DNA from: Streptomyces inusitatus
Lineage (GTDB): Bacteria; Actinomycetota; Actinomycetes; Streptomycetales; Streptomycetaceae
Reading direction: 5' to 3'
Assembly: GCF_014651115.1 (NCBI RefSeq)
Contig: NZ_BMWG01000029.1
Location: 27,205-91,204, forward strand
Length of the DNA: 64,000 nt
Shown: positions 1-8,044 of the stretch, piece after piece
Layout of the letters: every line of letters starts with the position of its first letter
How positions within the stretch are numbered: position 1 is the stretch's first letter
Notes under the pieces: generated by a model
Told to the model about the DNA's origin: nothing
The model's database searches: none
Seen by the model: the letters and a program-made list of their open reading frames with translations, nothing else
Translations under genes and position numbers: made by a program

Positions 1-863
1 CGCCGCAGGGCCTTCTCGCGCCGTGCGGCCAGGCCCGATCCGGACTCCCGCCGCGCCATCCGGCGCAGCACGACCGGCGCGATCGCCAGCCCCAGTACGG
101 CCCAGACGCCCAGTACCCCGGCGGTCTCCAGGTGCCGCCAGGACGCGCCGATCTCGACGGCCGCCGCCGCGTCGGGGAGCAGGGCGGACCGCATGCCCAG
201 ACCGAGCCAGTAGACCGGTGTCAGCTGTGCCACCACCTGGAGCCAGTCCGGCAGGGCGGTGACCGGGTAGAAGATGCCGGAGACGGCGATCATGCCCAGG
301 ACCGGCAGCTGGATCAGCCCCTGGGCGCGGGCTCCGGAGAACACCGATCCGAGGATCGCGCCGATCGGCAGGGTGGCGGCCATGCCCAGCACCAGCACCC
401 AGACCAGTGTGGGCCAGGAGCCGGGGCCGACGGCCAGGCCGTCGACGATGAACAGGGCGGGCACCAGGAAGATGGCCAGGTCGGCGAGGAGACCGCCGCC
501 CACGGTGACGACCTTGCCGATGAGGTAGCCCCGTACGCCGTCGGGGACGGCCTTGGCGCGCAGCAGGGTGCCGTCCTCGCGGTCGGCGGTCAGATGCTGG
601 CTCATGCTGACCATGCCGAGCGCGGCGTTCATGCCCAGGACGCTCGGCAGGGCCAGTGTGCCCAGCAGCAGTCCGTCACCGCCGAACTCCCTGTTCCGCA
701 CGGCGTACAGGACCGCGAGCATGAGCACCGGCCAGAGCAGATGGGACAGCAGGTCCCCGCCGTTGGTGAAGGACTGCCGCAGCTCGATCAGGCCCCGGGC
801 CAGACCGGGGCGTACCGCCGTGGTCGCGCGCACCGCAGTGGTCGCGGGGGTCGTGGGGCTCAC
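1..863 (-). CDS. ABC-2 type transporter permease (DrrB-like), 3' end cut by window edge
   Basis: This is the membrane subunit of a drug/antibiotic-exporter-type ABC transporter, working with the ATPase encoded just upstream. The frame stays open on the minus strand from a GTG at 863 to the left edge. The protein has a short polar N-terminus and then about six hydrophobic segments, with the family-typical stretch MNAALGMVSMSQHLTADRED followed by GTLLRAKAVPDG, which matches ABC-2 permeases of the daunorubicin-resistance type. The GTG overlaps the ATPase stop codon (GTGA), so the two are translationally coupled. The C-terminus appears to be nearly reached, ending in a basic region. The substrate cannot be inferred. 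Confidence 0.88.
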   Translation of the reverse strand, partial: MSPTTPATTAVRATTAVRPGLARGLIELRQSFTNGGDLLSHLLWPVLMLAVLYAVRNREFGGDGLLLGTLALPSVLGMNAALGMVSMSQHLTADREDGTLLRAKAVPDGVRGYLIGKVVTVGGGLLADLAIFLVPALFIVDGLAVGPGSWPTLVWVLVLGMAATLPIGAILGSVFSGARAQGLIQLPVLGMIAVSGIFYPVTALPDWLQVVAQLTPVYWLGLGMRSALLPDAAAAVEIGASWRHLETAGVLGVWAVLGLAIAPVVLRRMARRESGSGLAARREKALR

Positions 864-1774
864 CGGTTCGCCTCCGCCGTCTCGTGGGTGTCCGCCTCGT
901 GCCGGCGGGACCAGGCCAGATAGGTGTCCTCCAAGGTGGCCCGGCGGACCTCCAGTTCGCCGATCGCCTCGCCGTACCGCTGGAAGAGGCCGCGTGCGAA
1001 CGCGGTCGCGTCGGGTGTCGACACGGCGAAGCTCCGGCCGTCGCGGGTCCAGCGGACCTCGTCCTCGCCCGTGATCCGCCGGGCCAGTTCGTCGGCGGAC
1101 CCGTCCGCGACGATCCGTCCCCGGGCCAGGATCAGTATCCGGTCGGCGAGTTTGCCCGCCTCCGCCAGATCGTGGGTGGTGAGCAGGACCGTCGTCGAGT
1201 GGTCGCGGGCGATCCGGCGGACGAGGTCGTGGAACGCGTACCGGGCCTCGGGGTCGAAGCCCGTGGTCGGTTCGTCCAGGAACAGCAGCTCGGGGCGGCC
1301 CACGAGACCGATCGCCGCGTCCAGTCTGCGCCGCTGCCCGCCGGAGAGCGTGCCCGCCCTGCTGCCCGCCTGCTCCGTCAGGCCGACCGCCTCGATGAGT
1401 TCGTCGGCGTCCCACGGCCGCCGGATCGTGTCGGTGGAGTACGGGGCGTAGTACGTGCCGAGATGTGTGAGCAGCTCGCGCACCCGCCACTTGCCGTGGT
1501 CGCGCCAGGACTGGAGCACCACTCCCAGCCGTGCGCGCCACCGTTCGTCGCCGTGCGCCGGATCCGTTCCGAGGACGCTCACCCGGCCCGCCGACCGGAC
1601 CCGGAAGCCCTCCAGGATCTCGATCGTGGTGGTCTTGCCCGCCCCGTTGGGGCCCAGCAGGGCGATCACCTCCCCCTGTCCGGCCCGGAACGACACATCG
1701 CGCAGCACCTCCTTCGCGCCGTACCCCATCCGCAGACCGTCGACGTCGAGCACTGTTCCCTCGTCCGCTGTCAT
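860..1774 (-). CDS. ABC transporter ATP-binding protein (DrrA-like)
   Basis: This 304-residue ATPase subunit powers the adjacent ABC-2 permease. It shows Walker A (LLGPNGAGKTTT, about residues 40-51), the signature LSGGQRRRL, Walker B LLFLDEPTTGFDPEAR and the switch histidine in LLTTHD. The ~60 residues after the nucleotide-binding domain match the C-terminal extension seen in DrrA-type ATPases. The gene is first in a two-gene operon and diverges from a MarR/GbsR-like regulator across a 219-bp AT-richer gap with repeated TTGCA half-sites, so that regulator is the likely controller. Drug or lipid export is inferred from the family. Confidence 0.95.
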   Translation of the reverse strand: MTADEGTVLDVDGLRMGYGAKEVLRDVSFRAGQGEVIALLGPNGAGKTTTIEILEGFRVRSAGRVSVLGTDPAHGDERWRARLGVVLQSWRDHGKWRVRELLTHLGTYYAPYSTDTIRRPWDADELIEAVGLTEQAGSRAGTLSGGQRRRLDAAIGLVGRPELLFLDEPTTGFDPEARYAFHDLVRRIARDHSTTVLLTTHDLAEAGKLADRILILARGRIVADGSADELARRITGEDEVRWTRDGRSFAVSTPDATAFARGLFQRYGEAIGELEVRRATLEDTYLAWSRRHEADTHETAEANR

Positions 1775-1815
1775 GTCACCTTCCTCGGAACATCTTCACG
1801 ATGACGCGAAAGCTA

Positions 1816-1957
1816 CGTTGCATTCAATTATTCGTCAAAGCTGACTGAGTCAATTGCCCTTAAAAAGAAGGATATTAGTGGCGATAATTGCAATGAGATA
1901 GTAGGTAAATGCAACGACGCCTGACCGGATCGTTGCAATAGCCTGAGAGTGAATGCA
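1816..1957. promoter_or_regulatory. Divergent control region with inverted repeat and TTGCA/TGCAA half-sites
   Basis: The gap between the ABC operon and the regulator is AT-rich for this genome. It contains an exact 8-bp inverted repeat, TGCAACGA (1910-1917) and TCGTTGCA (1930-1937), whose arm centres are 20 bp apart, or about two helical turns. Related half-sites are CGTTGCAT at 1816-1823, ATTGCAAT near 1887 and ATGCAT at 1952-1957. The spacing suits a dimeric winged-helix regulator, and the neighbouring GbsR/MarR-like protein is the obvious candidate. Binding is inferred. Confidence 0.45.
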
Positions 1958-1993
1958 TATACTGGACCGATCCGAGGGTCGAGGGAGGCGCGA

Positions 1994-2971
1994 ATGCCGG
2001 GCGGAAGGCTGACGCATGAGGACCGACGGCGGATCCGCGCGGGACTCGCCGGGGGAGTGGGGTACGCGGAGATCGCCAGGGAGCTGGAGAGACCGACGTC
2101 CACCGTGACCCGCGAAGTCGCCCGCAACGGGGGACCCGAGGGCTATCGGGCCGACGACGCGCACGAGGCGTCGAAGCGGCGCGCCCGGCGGCACGGGAGC
2201 CGTGCCGCGACCGCCGCCGCCCCGCCGCCCCCGACCGGTTCCTACGGCCGCGACCCCGACGCCGTCCGGGACTTCGCCGAGGAGTTCGCCGCGCTGATGG
2301 TCGCCACCGGCCTGCCGCGCATGGCGGCCAGGGTCCTCGCCCGTCTCGTCACCACGGACTCGGGGGTGCTGACCGCCGCCGAGCTGGTGCGCGGGCTGAA
2401 GGTCAGCCCCGCCTCGGTGTCCAAGGCCGTCGGATATCTCGAAGGCCTCGAAGTGGTCCGGCGCGAGCGCGAGAACCGCCGGCGGCGCGAACGCTATGTC
2501 ATCGACGACGGCGTCTGGCTCCGGGCCTGGCTGACCAGCGCCCGGACGAACGCGATGTGGGCCGATGCCGCCCGGCGGGGCGCGGACCTCCTCGACGCCG
2601 CCACCCCCGCCGGGGCCCGGCTGGCCGAGATGGGCGGATTCTTCGCCCGGCTCAGCGACGACATGTCCGGCGGCCCGGCCGACCCGGCCGCCGCCGACGA
2701 CGCCCGGACGGTGCTCGCCGCGCTGGTGACGGTGCGCGTCCCCCTCTCCCCGGAAGAACTCGCCACCGCACTGGACTGGCCCGCTCCCCGGATCCGCCGG
2801 GCCCTGGACGCGGCCGAGCGGGATCCGCACGCCACCGACCCCGTCACCCTGCGGCGATCCGCCTCCGGCGCCCTCACCGCCACCGCGACCCCCGGCCGCC
2901 TCACCGCCGTCCAGAGCGAGGCCCTGTCCCGCTGTCGGTCCTCGCGCCAGGAGTCCCAGGAGTCCCAGTAG
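1994..2971 (+). CDS. GbsR/MarR-like transcriptional regulator with extra N-terminal helix-turn-helix
   Basis: This is a 325-residue DNA-binding regulator. Residues ~3-45 (RLTHEDRRRIRAGLAGG, then the HTH SYAEIARELERPTSTVTREV-like segment) resemble the IS30/sigma-like HTH found in many Streptomyces regulators. After a basic, proline-rich linker, residues ~90-180 form a winged helix of the GbsR/MarR type (LTAAELVRGLKVSPASVSKA). The C-terminal half is probably for dimerisation or sensing. The start at 1994 is chosen because GAGGGAGG at 1981-1988 gives a good ribosome-binding site; an upstream in-frame ATG at 1949 lacks one. The gene diverges from the ABC exporter and probably represses it. Confidence 0.82.
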   Translation: MPGGRLTHEDRRRIRAGLAGGVGYAEIARELERPTSTVTREVARNGGPEGYRADDAHEASKRRARRHGSRAATAAAPPPPTGSYGRDPDAVRDFAEEFAALMVATGLPRMAARVLARLVTTDSGVLTAAELVRGLKVSPASVSKAVGYLEGLEVVRRERENRRRRERYVIDDGVWLRAWLTSARTNAMWADAARRGADLLDAATPAGARLAEMGGFFARLSDDMSGGPADPAAADDARTVLAALVTVRVPLSPEELATALDWPAPRIRRALDAAERDPHATDPVTLRRSASGALTATATPGRLTAVQSEALSRCRSSRQESQESQ

Positions 2972-3035
2972 TCCTGACAAACACGATAAACACGACAAAC
3001 ACCAGGCTCCGCCGGGCGGGCGGAATTATCACGCG

Positions 3036-4196
3036 GTGCACGTACAACCTTGTGAGGTGCTGATCGGTCTCCCCATCGACCACTTCCGTGGTCGTACCAA
3101 CGAGGAGACCGTCATTTCCGCCATACGTAAATCCCTGACCGCCGCCGCTGTCGTCACCCTGGTCGTGACGGGCGCAGCCGCGTGCGGAACGGTGGAGAAC
3201 CTCTCCGCCGGGCAGAAGCTGGACCGGGCGTTCGAGAAGCTCGGCAAGGAGAAGTCGATCTCGCTGGAGCTCGATCTGGACGCCGACGCCCAGACGCTCA
3301 CAGCCCTGGGCGCGGAGAGCTCCGGGCCCGGCGAGAAGATGCCCAAGGAGGTCGCCGAGGCGTTCAGCGGCGGAAAGATCTCCCTCTCCGTCGAGTCGAA
3401 GAAGCCGCTCGCCGACTCGGGCGAGAAGGACCTCACCGGTATGGCGATGAAGTTCAGCACTCCGGAGGGCGATGCCGCCGAGTACCGGCTCGTCGGCGAT
3501 CACGTCTACTTCCGCCTCGACGCGAAGGTGGTCGCCGGGCTGATGGGGCAGCCCGCGCCGGCCGAGGACGAACTGCCCGAGAGCGCCGGACCGCTCAAGA
3601 GCCTGCTGTCGGGCGACTGGGTGAAGTTCTCGGCCAAGGAGGCCCGGCAGGCCGCCGAGGAGATGAGCAAGGGTCTGGACGAGGCCGGCGCCGAGCCCTC
3701 GGCGGAGCCCAGCCTCGACGCCGCGACGCAGAAGAAGGTCGTCGACGCGCTGAGCAAGGCCATCGCCCGGGAGACGGAGTTCAGCACCGCCGAGGGCAAG
3801 GACGGCACCGAGCGGATCACGGCCACCGCCTCGCTCCGGTCTCTCGTCACCGAGCTGATCGACACCCTTCGTCCGCTGGTGAAGGACCTGCCGCAGGGCG
3901 CGGACCTCCTGCCGGCGGCCAAGGACCTCAAGGAGCTGCCGAACAGCAAGGCCAAGGCCGATTTCACCCTCAAGAACGGCTCGCTGAACGAGGTCTCCGT
4001 CGACCTGGCCGCGCTGGCGGAGAAGAAGAGCGCCGGAAAGATCGCGCTGGTTCTGCGCCTGGGCGGGGGCGACAAGCCCGAGGCCCCCGCCGGTGCCTCC
4101 GAGGTCACGATGGACGAGCTGATCGAGGGCTTCTTCGGCGGTCCGCCGGAGAAGATGTTCTCGGACGAAGAGCTTCCCCCGGAGATGCGGGGCTGA
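3036..4196 (+). CDS. Secreted lipoprotein, function unknown
   Basis: This is an exported lipoprotein of about 360 residues. A hydrophobic segment with a lipobox (VVTGAAAC) predicts lipidation and anchoring outside the membrane. The body is rich in Lys/Glu/Ala/Leu and reads like a LppX/LprG-type or related all-beta carrier, but I cannot name the family with confidence. The start is uncertain. The reading frame can begin at GTG 3036 or GTG 3057, which would put ~22-30 extra residues before the signal peptide. The best-placed ribosome-binding site (GAGGAG, about 3100-3105) sits instead before ATT/ATA codons at the beginning of the signal peptide, with no ATG, GTG or TTG there. Confidence 0.72.
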   Translation: MHVQPCEVLIGLPIDHFRGRTNEETVISAIRKSLTAAAVVTLVVTGAAACGTVENLSAGQKLDRAFEKLGKEKSISLELDLDADAQTLTALGAESSGPGEKMPKEVAEAFSGGKISLSVESKKPLADSGEKDLTGMAMKFSTPEGDAAEYRLVGDHVYFRLDAKVVAGLMGQPAPAEDELPESAGPLKSLLSGDWVKFSAKEARQAAEEMSKGLDEAGAEPSAEPSLDAATQKKVVDALSKAIARETEFSTAEGKDGTERITATASLRSLVTELIDTLRPLVKDLPQGADLLPAAKDLKELPNSKAKADFTLKNGSLNEVSVDLAALAEKKSAGKIALVLRLGGGDKPEAPAGASEVTMDELIEGFFGGPPEKMFSDEELPPEMRG

Positions 4197-4250
4197 TTCC
4201 CCCGCGACGGTTCGTCCCCGCGCCCCCGGGCCCGCCCGCTCGGCCGGTCC

Positions 4251-4262
4251 GGGGGGGGGGGG
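4251..4262. repeat. G12 homopolymer tract
   Basis: Twelve consecutive G residues lie in the intergenic region between the lipoprotein and carbonic anhydrase genes. Such tracts are prone to slippage and to sequencing error, so the length may be unreliable. Confidence 0.8.
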
Positions 4263-4406
4263 CGGACGGGCCGCCTGGCCCCACCCGGCCTCATTGTCGG
4301 GGTATTGCTGGAATATTGGGGTCCTGGGGCGGGCCGGAGCGGGGCGGAGCGGGGCGTACCGGACGTCACTACGTTGGCCTCGTCACCGACAGAAAGCGAG
4401 ACCGGC

Positions 4407-4895
4407 ATGTCCGTAACCGACCAGTACCTCGCCAACAACAAGAAGTACGCGACGACCTTCGAGGGACCGCTGCCCCTCCCGCCGTCCTCCCGGGTCGCCG
4501 TGGTCGCCTGCATGGACGCCCGGCTCAACGTCTACGGCATCCTCGGTCTCCAGGACGGTGAGGCGCATGTCATCCGCAACGCCGGCGGGGTGATCACCGA
4601 CGACGAGATCAGGTCGCTCGCGATCAGCCAGCGTCTGCTCGGCACCCGCGAGATCATCCTCATCCACCACACCGACTGCGGAATGCTGACGTTCACCGAC
4701 GAGGCGTTCGCCCAGCAGATCGAGGAGGAGACCGGTGTCAGGCCGCCCTGGGCGGCCGAGGCGTTCCCCGAACTCCACGACGATGTGCGCGAGTCGCTCC
4801 GGCGCATCAGGACGAGCGCCTTCGTGCCGCACACCGACTCGGTGCGCGGCTTCGTCTTCGACGTGGCCACCGGCCTGCTCGGTGAAGTGACCTGA
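4407..4895 (+). CDS. Beta-class carbonic anhydrase
   Basis: This cytoplasmic zinc enzyme interconverts CO2 and bicarbonate. The 162-residue protein has the expected ligand pattern: Cys35 and Asp37/Arg39 in ACMDAR, then His88 and Cys91 in HHTDCG, with spacing matching the short actinobacterial beta-CA group (Mycobacterium tuberculosis Rv1284 type). The start ATG at 4407 is preferred over an upstream in-frame start at 4305 because the protein then begins MSVTDQYLANN, as in the family. It is a single-gene unit converging on a lipoprotein gene, with a hairpin between them. Confidence 0.94.
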   Translation: MSVTDQYLANNKKYATTFEGPLPLPPSSRVAVVACMDARLNVYGILGLQDGEAHVIRNAGGVITDDEIRSLAISQRLLGTREIILIHHTDCGMLTFTDEAFAQQIEEETGVRPPWAAEAFPELHDDVRESLRRIRTSAFVPHTDSVRGFVFDVATGLLGEVT

Positions 4896-4920
4896 CCCCT
4901 TCTCCGTCCGCCGCCCGTGA

Positions 4921-4941
4921 CCCGCGCCGCCGGTGCGCGGG
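4921..4941. terminator. Hairpin between convergent genes
   Basis: CCCGCGC (4921-4927) and GCGCGGG (4935-4941) form a 7-bp stem with a 7-nt loop. Flanking CGCCC/GGGCG can extend it. It lies between the convergent carbonic anhydrase and lipoprotein genes. There is no U-tract, as is common for actinobacterial terminators. Confidence 0.45.
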
Positions 4942-4955
4942 CCGGGCGTGCTCCT

Positions 4956-5639
4956 TCAGGGCCTGAGAACGGCTGAGGGAAGCTCTCCCTCGTGGGCCTG
5001 CCGCGCCCGTTCCGCGAACATCTTCGCCAGTGCCGTCAGCTCCGCGTCGGTACGGCGCGGCCGGTCGGCGCCGGTGTCCGCCCTGATCGAGAGCAGGGTG
5101 GGGCCGACCCGGATCTGGATGTTCGAGCCGTAACCGGTCTCGTGCTCGCCGCGCAGCGCGTCGCGCCGGTCCCCCGGGGTGCCGATCGAGGCCTTCTCCG
5201 CCGGGGACAGCCAGCCCTTGGAGGCGTCCTTCCAGAGGAAGGGGTACGCGTCCGACGCGGCGTCGGTGTCCTTGTGGGCGAAGACCTTGAACTCGACCCG
5301 CCCCTCACCGTCCTTCTCCAGAACGGCTGTTCCGACGTGCCGCGCCGCCATGCACTCCTTGGCCGTGCCGCCCGGACACGCCCGCTCGGTATGGCCCTCG
5401 CTCAGATCCAGGACCGCCGAGCTGACGGCCTTCCACCGGGGAAGGTCTCCCGCCCGGGGCAGTACGGCCTTGACCTCCGCCGGAGTGAGCGCGGCGGCCG
5501 GTGCCCGCTCACCCTCGGCCGGTGCGCCGCGCTCCTTCCCCGTACTGTCGCCGCCCTCGCCGCAGCCCGTCAGCAGCAGCGACGCCGCCGCGAGCGACAT
5601 CGCGACCGCCGTGTGCCGTACGCGGAATCGGATCGTCAT
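4956..5639 (-). CDS. Putative secreted lipoprotein, function unknown
   Basis: This 227-residue exported protein has a classic Streptomyces lipoprotein signal: basic start MTIRFRVR, hydrophobic core, lipobox LLLTGC near residue 26. The mature part begins with a Gly/Ser/Glu linker and contains two more cysteines (ACPGGTAKEC) that may form a disulfide. The remainder is a mixed alpha/beta domain I cannot assign, though it has the general character of actinobacterial sensor-type lipoproteins. The start at 5639 is chosen because AGGGGGGAAG immediately precedes it; a longer frame to 5669 lacks a comparable site. Confidence 0.8.
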   Translation of the reverse strand: MTIRFRVRHTAVAMSLAAASLLLTGCGEGGDSTGKERGAPAEGERAPAAALTPAEVKAVLPRAGDLPRWKAVSSAVLDLSEGHTERACPGGTAKECMAARHVGTAVLEKDGEGRVEFKVFAHKDTDAASDAYPFLWKDASKGWLSPAEKASIGTPGDRRDALRGEHETGYGSNIQIRVGPTLLSIRADTGADRPRRTDAELTALAKMFAERARQAHEGELPSAVLRP

Positions 5640-5799
5640 CTTCCCCCCTGCGCTTGATCGTTCGGTCATACGGACGATCTGTCCGCCCTCGCGGTTGCAC
5701 CGGCGTCACGGGTTCTGCCCGGAGAAGCGCGCCCGCCGCCGGGGGAGTGGGGAGCGCGCGCCGAGTGGACTGTCAGTGGCGGCTGCGATCCTGGTGAAC

Positions 5800-6069
5800 A
5801 TGGACGAGCAGTTGATGCGGGGCCGGGTCTACGGCTCCGACCACGACGACCCCGACCCGGGCCCCCGGCCGGGCCGCGACTACGCGGAGCTGGTGGGAGG
5901 TCCGCTCGACGGCCTGCTGCTGGATGTGACCGGCTGGACGGCCCACAGGCTGGCCGAGGAGACCGCGCTTCCCACGGAGATAGGCCGCTACGGCCCCGGC
6001 GGCCGCTCGGTCTACGCCCCGAGACCCTCTGCCCCCGGAAAGCGGGACTGGCGGCACGACACCCCCTGA
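5800..6069 (+). CDS. Small conserved hypothetical protein
   Basis: This 89-residue soluble protein has an acidic, proline-rich N-terminus (HDDPDPGPRPGRD) and then a compact core YAELVGGPLDGLLLDVTGW, a sequence style I recognise from small conserved Streptomyces proteins of unknown role. There are no membrane segments or cysteines. A GTG two codons upstream (5794) could be the true start; neither has a strong ribosome-binding site. The gene stands alone before the tetR operator. Confidence 0.65.
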   Translation: MDEQLMRGRVYGSDHDDPDPGPRPGRDYAELVGGPLDGLLLDVTGWTAHRLAEETALPTEIGRYGPGGRSVYAPRPSAPGKRDWRHDTP

Positions 6070-6110
6070 CCCCGCCGCGCACCTGCCCACACCCGGCCGG
6101 GTCCGGAGAG

Positions 6111-6145
6111 ACCATGAGGGTGTACTGGCAGTACACCCTCATGGT
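6111..6145. promoter_or_regulatory. 35-bp perfect palindromic operator upstream of tetR
   Basis: ACCATGAGGGTGTAC (6111-6125) is followed by TGGCA and then by its exact reverse complement (6131-6145), giving 15-bp arms and a 5-bp spacer. The right arm ends 16 bp before the tetR ATG at 6161, and a -10-like TGTACT lies at 6147-6152. A repressor bound here would block transcription, so autoregulation by the adjacent TetR protein is the simplest reading. The mRNA is probably leaderless. Confidence 0.82.
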
Positions 6146-6160
6146 CTGTACTGTTGATTC

Positions 6161-6802
6161 ATGCCTCTTCCCCGCTTTCACCGGCTGCCCCCCGAGCGCC
6201 AGATGTACATCCTGGACGTCGCGCGGCACCACTTCGCCGAACACGGACCGGAAGCCGCTTCCTACAACAAGATCATTGAGGCGGTGGGCTTCTCGAAGAC
6301 CGCCGCCTACCAGTACTTCGACGGCCGGGACGATCTGCTGTCGGCCGTTCTCGACGCGGTGCGCGAGCGGCTCTCCGGCGCGCTGGGCCCCTGGACGGAG
6401 GCCCGCCGTGCCGAGGAGTTCTGGAGCCGGCTCGAACAGGGATCGTGGGCGCTGATCTCGCATCTGCACACACATCCGGAGGATCTGGCGCTCGCCGTCG
6501 CGGCGCTCGGAAAGGGAGGCGACGAGGAGTACCTCACCTGGTTCACGGCCGTGGTGGCGAACGGGCAGCGGCTGGGCGTCATCCGCACCGACATCGACCG
6601 TGATCTGCTGGTCGCGGTGACCGCCGCCGTCTTCCAGGCCGCGGACGCGCGGACACTGGCCCGCCTCCGCGCGTCCGACGACGCCGAGCCGACGGACCTT
6701 CAGCTGTGGAGCCTGCTGCGCGGGCTGTGGAGTACGCCCGACGGCCGGGAATCGGACGGCGGACACGACGGAGACCGGAAGGGCGGGGACCTTGCGCACT
6801 GA
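6161..6802 (+). CDS. TetR/AcrR family transcriptional regulator
   Basis: This is a 213-residue ligand-responsive repressor. The N-terminal HTH is clear (ILDVARHHFAEHGPEAASYN, then KIIEAVGFSKTAAYQYFDGR, about residues 10-58). The C-terminal domain, which would bind a ligand and dimerise, is unassignable. The gene starts right after the perfect palindrome and overlaps the downstream membrane-protein gene by 11 bases, so the three genes tetR, membrane protein and acetyltransferase form one operon. No ribosome-binding site is visible, consistent with a leaderless message. Confidence 0.93.
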   Translation: MPLPRFHRLPPERQMYILDVARHHFAEHGPEAASYNKIIEAVGFSKTAAYQYFDGRDDLLSAVLDAVRERLSGALGPWTEARRAEEFWSRLEQGSWALISHLHTHPEDLALAVAALGKGGDEEYLTWFTAVVANGQRLGVIRTDIDRDLLVAVTAAVFQAADARTLARLRASDDAEPTDLQLWSLLRGLWSTPDGRESDGGHDGDRKGGDLAH

Positions 6803-7412
6803 TCTGAACGTCGACTGGGAGATACCCCCGACCCCGGCCGGCTGGCCGGGGCGGCTGGAGCGGTTCATGGGGCCGGGCAAGTCCCGCTCCGAGTCCGCCG
6901 TGGAGAACGCGGGTCTGATCGGCTGCGCCGCCGTGCTGGCCGCCGGGATCTGGTCGAGCGGGGCCCATCGCGACTGGTCCGCGCTGGAGCTGACGATCGT
7001 CGTCCTGGCCGGTCTCGATCTCATCGGCGGCGTCCTCACCAACGCCACCAACGCCGCCAAGCGCTGGTACCACCGTCAGGACCCCGGGACCAGACGCGCC
7101 CGGCTCACCTTCGTCGGCGCGCATCTGCTGCATCTGGGGGCCATGGGGCTGATCGTCCTCCCCCGGGACTGGACCTGGACCCTCGCCAACTCCGCGCTCC
7201 TGCTCGCCGGCGCGGTCGCCGTGGAGTTCACCGCCCTGCATCTCAAACGCCCGCTGGCGATGGCCGTCCTCATGACCGCCGTCCTGGTCAATCTGTTCTG
7301 GCTGGAGACACCCGTGGCGCTCGCCTGGTTCGCCCCCCTGTTCTTCCTGAAACTCCTCGTCTGCCACCTCGTCCCCGAAGCACCCCTGAAGCGGCGGAGT
7401 CACCGTGCCTGA
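6792..7412 (+). CDS. Integral membrane protein, function unknown
   Basis: This 206-residue protein has about five to six hydrophobic segments after a soluble N-terminus of ~45 residues. I do not recognise the family. A conserved-looking motif GGVLTNATNAAKRWYHR between the second and third membrane segments may be the functional site. The TTG start at 6792 lies inside the tetR 3' end, preceded by GGGCGGGGAC, and the gene overlaps the acetyltransferase gene by 8 bases. It is probably controlled by the TetR protein. An efflux or stress role is possible but not shown. Confidence 0.78.
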   Translation: MRTDLNVDWEIPPTPAGWPGRLERFMGPGKSRSESAVENAGLIGCAAVLAAGIWSSGAHRDWSALELTIVVLAGLDLIGGVLTNATNAAKRWYHRQDPGTRRARLTFVGAHLLHLGAMGLIVLPRDWTWTLANSALLLAGAVAVEFTALHLKRPLAMAVLMTAVLVNLFWLETPVALAWFAPLFFLKLLVCHLVPEAPLKRRSHRA

Positions 7413-8013
7413 CGCTATCGACCTGTGGGAGATCGACGACCGGCCCGATTCCGAGGCCTGCGCGCGGGTGCTGACCGACGCCTTCGCCCGTGAACCGGCC
7501 GCCTCCTGGATCTGCGGCGAGTCCGGGGCCGTACGGCGGCACTGGTTCGCCGCCACCCTGCGCACCCAGGCGGCTCTTCCCGGGGCCCGCCGCTACACCC
7601 TGGCCGGGCCCGGCGAACGGCCCCTCGGGGCCGCCGTCCTCACCCCGCCCGCCTCCGCGCCCTCGCCCCTCGCACAGGCCCGGTGGGCGGTCGGCACCCT
7701 CGCCCACTGCGGACCGGGGGCCTGTGCGCGAACCCTGCGCTATCTCCGCGCGGCCGAGGCCCGGACGCCGGAGGGGGCCTGGACGCTGGAGTTCCTCGGA
7801 GTCGTCCCCGCCGCCCGGGGTCTCGGAGCCGGAAGGCGGCTGCTGGACCGTCTCCTCGCCGACACGCCCGCCGCGGACGGCGTCTTCCTCAGCACGGCCG
7901 ACCCGGGGAATGTGCCGCTCTACCGGCGCTTCGGGTTCACCGTCCTGCGGCGCGTCCCCCTGGGACCCCTGGGTGTCGTCGCCATGTACCGGCCGCCCGC
8001 CGCCGGGCGGTGA
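7405..8013 (+). CDS. GNAT family N-acetyltransferase
   Basis: This 202-residue acetyl-CoA-dependent acetyltransferase has the acetyl-CoA pyrophosphate-binding motif GLGAGRRLL (R/Q-x-x-G-x-G/A, about residues 140-148) after the beta-4 strand WTLEFLGVVPAARG, and a typical C-terminal NVPLYRRFGF. The substrate is unknown. It is the last gene of the TetR operon, with GTG start 7405 overlapping the membrane-protein gene, and it converges on pyrG. Confidence 0.87.
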   Translation: MPDAIDLWEIDDRPDSEACARVLTDAFAREPAASWICGESGAVRRHWFAATLRTQAALPGARRYTLAGPGERPLGAAVLTPPASAPSPLAQARWAVGTLAHCGPGACARTLRYLRAAEARTPEGAWTLEFLGVVPAARGLGAGRRLLDRLLADTPAADGVFLSTADPGNVPLYRRFGFTVLRRVPLGPLGVVAMYRPPAAGR

Positions 8014-8044
8014 CCCGGCGCGGCGCGGCGAGCGGCCGGCCGGC

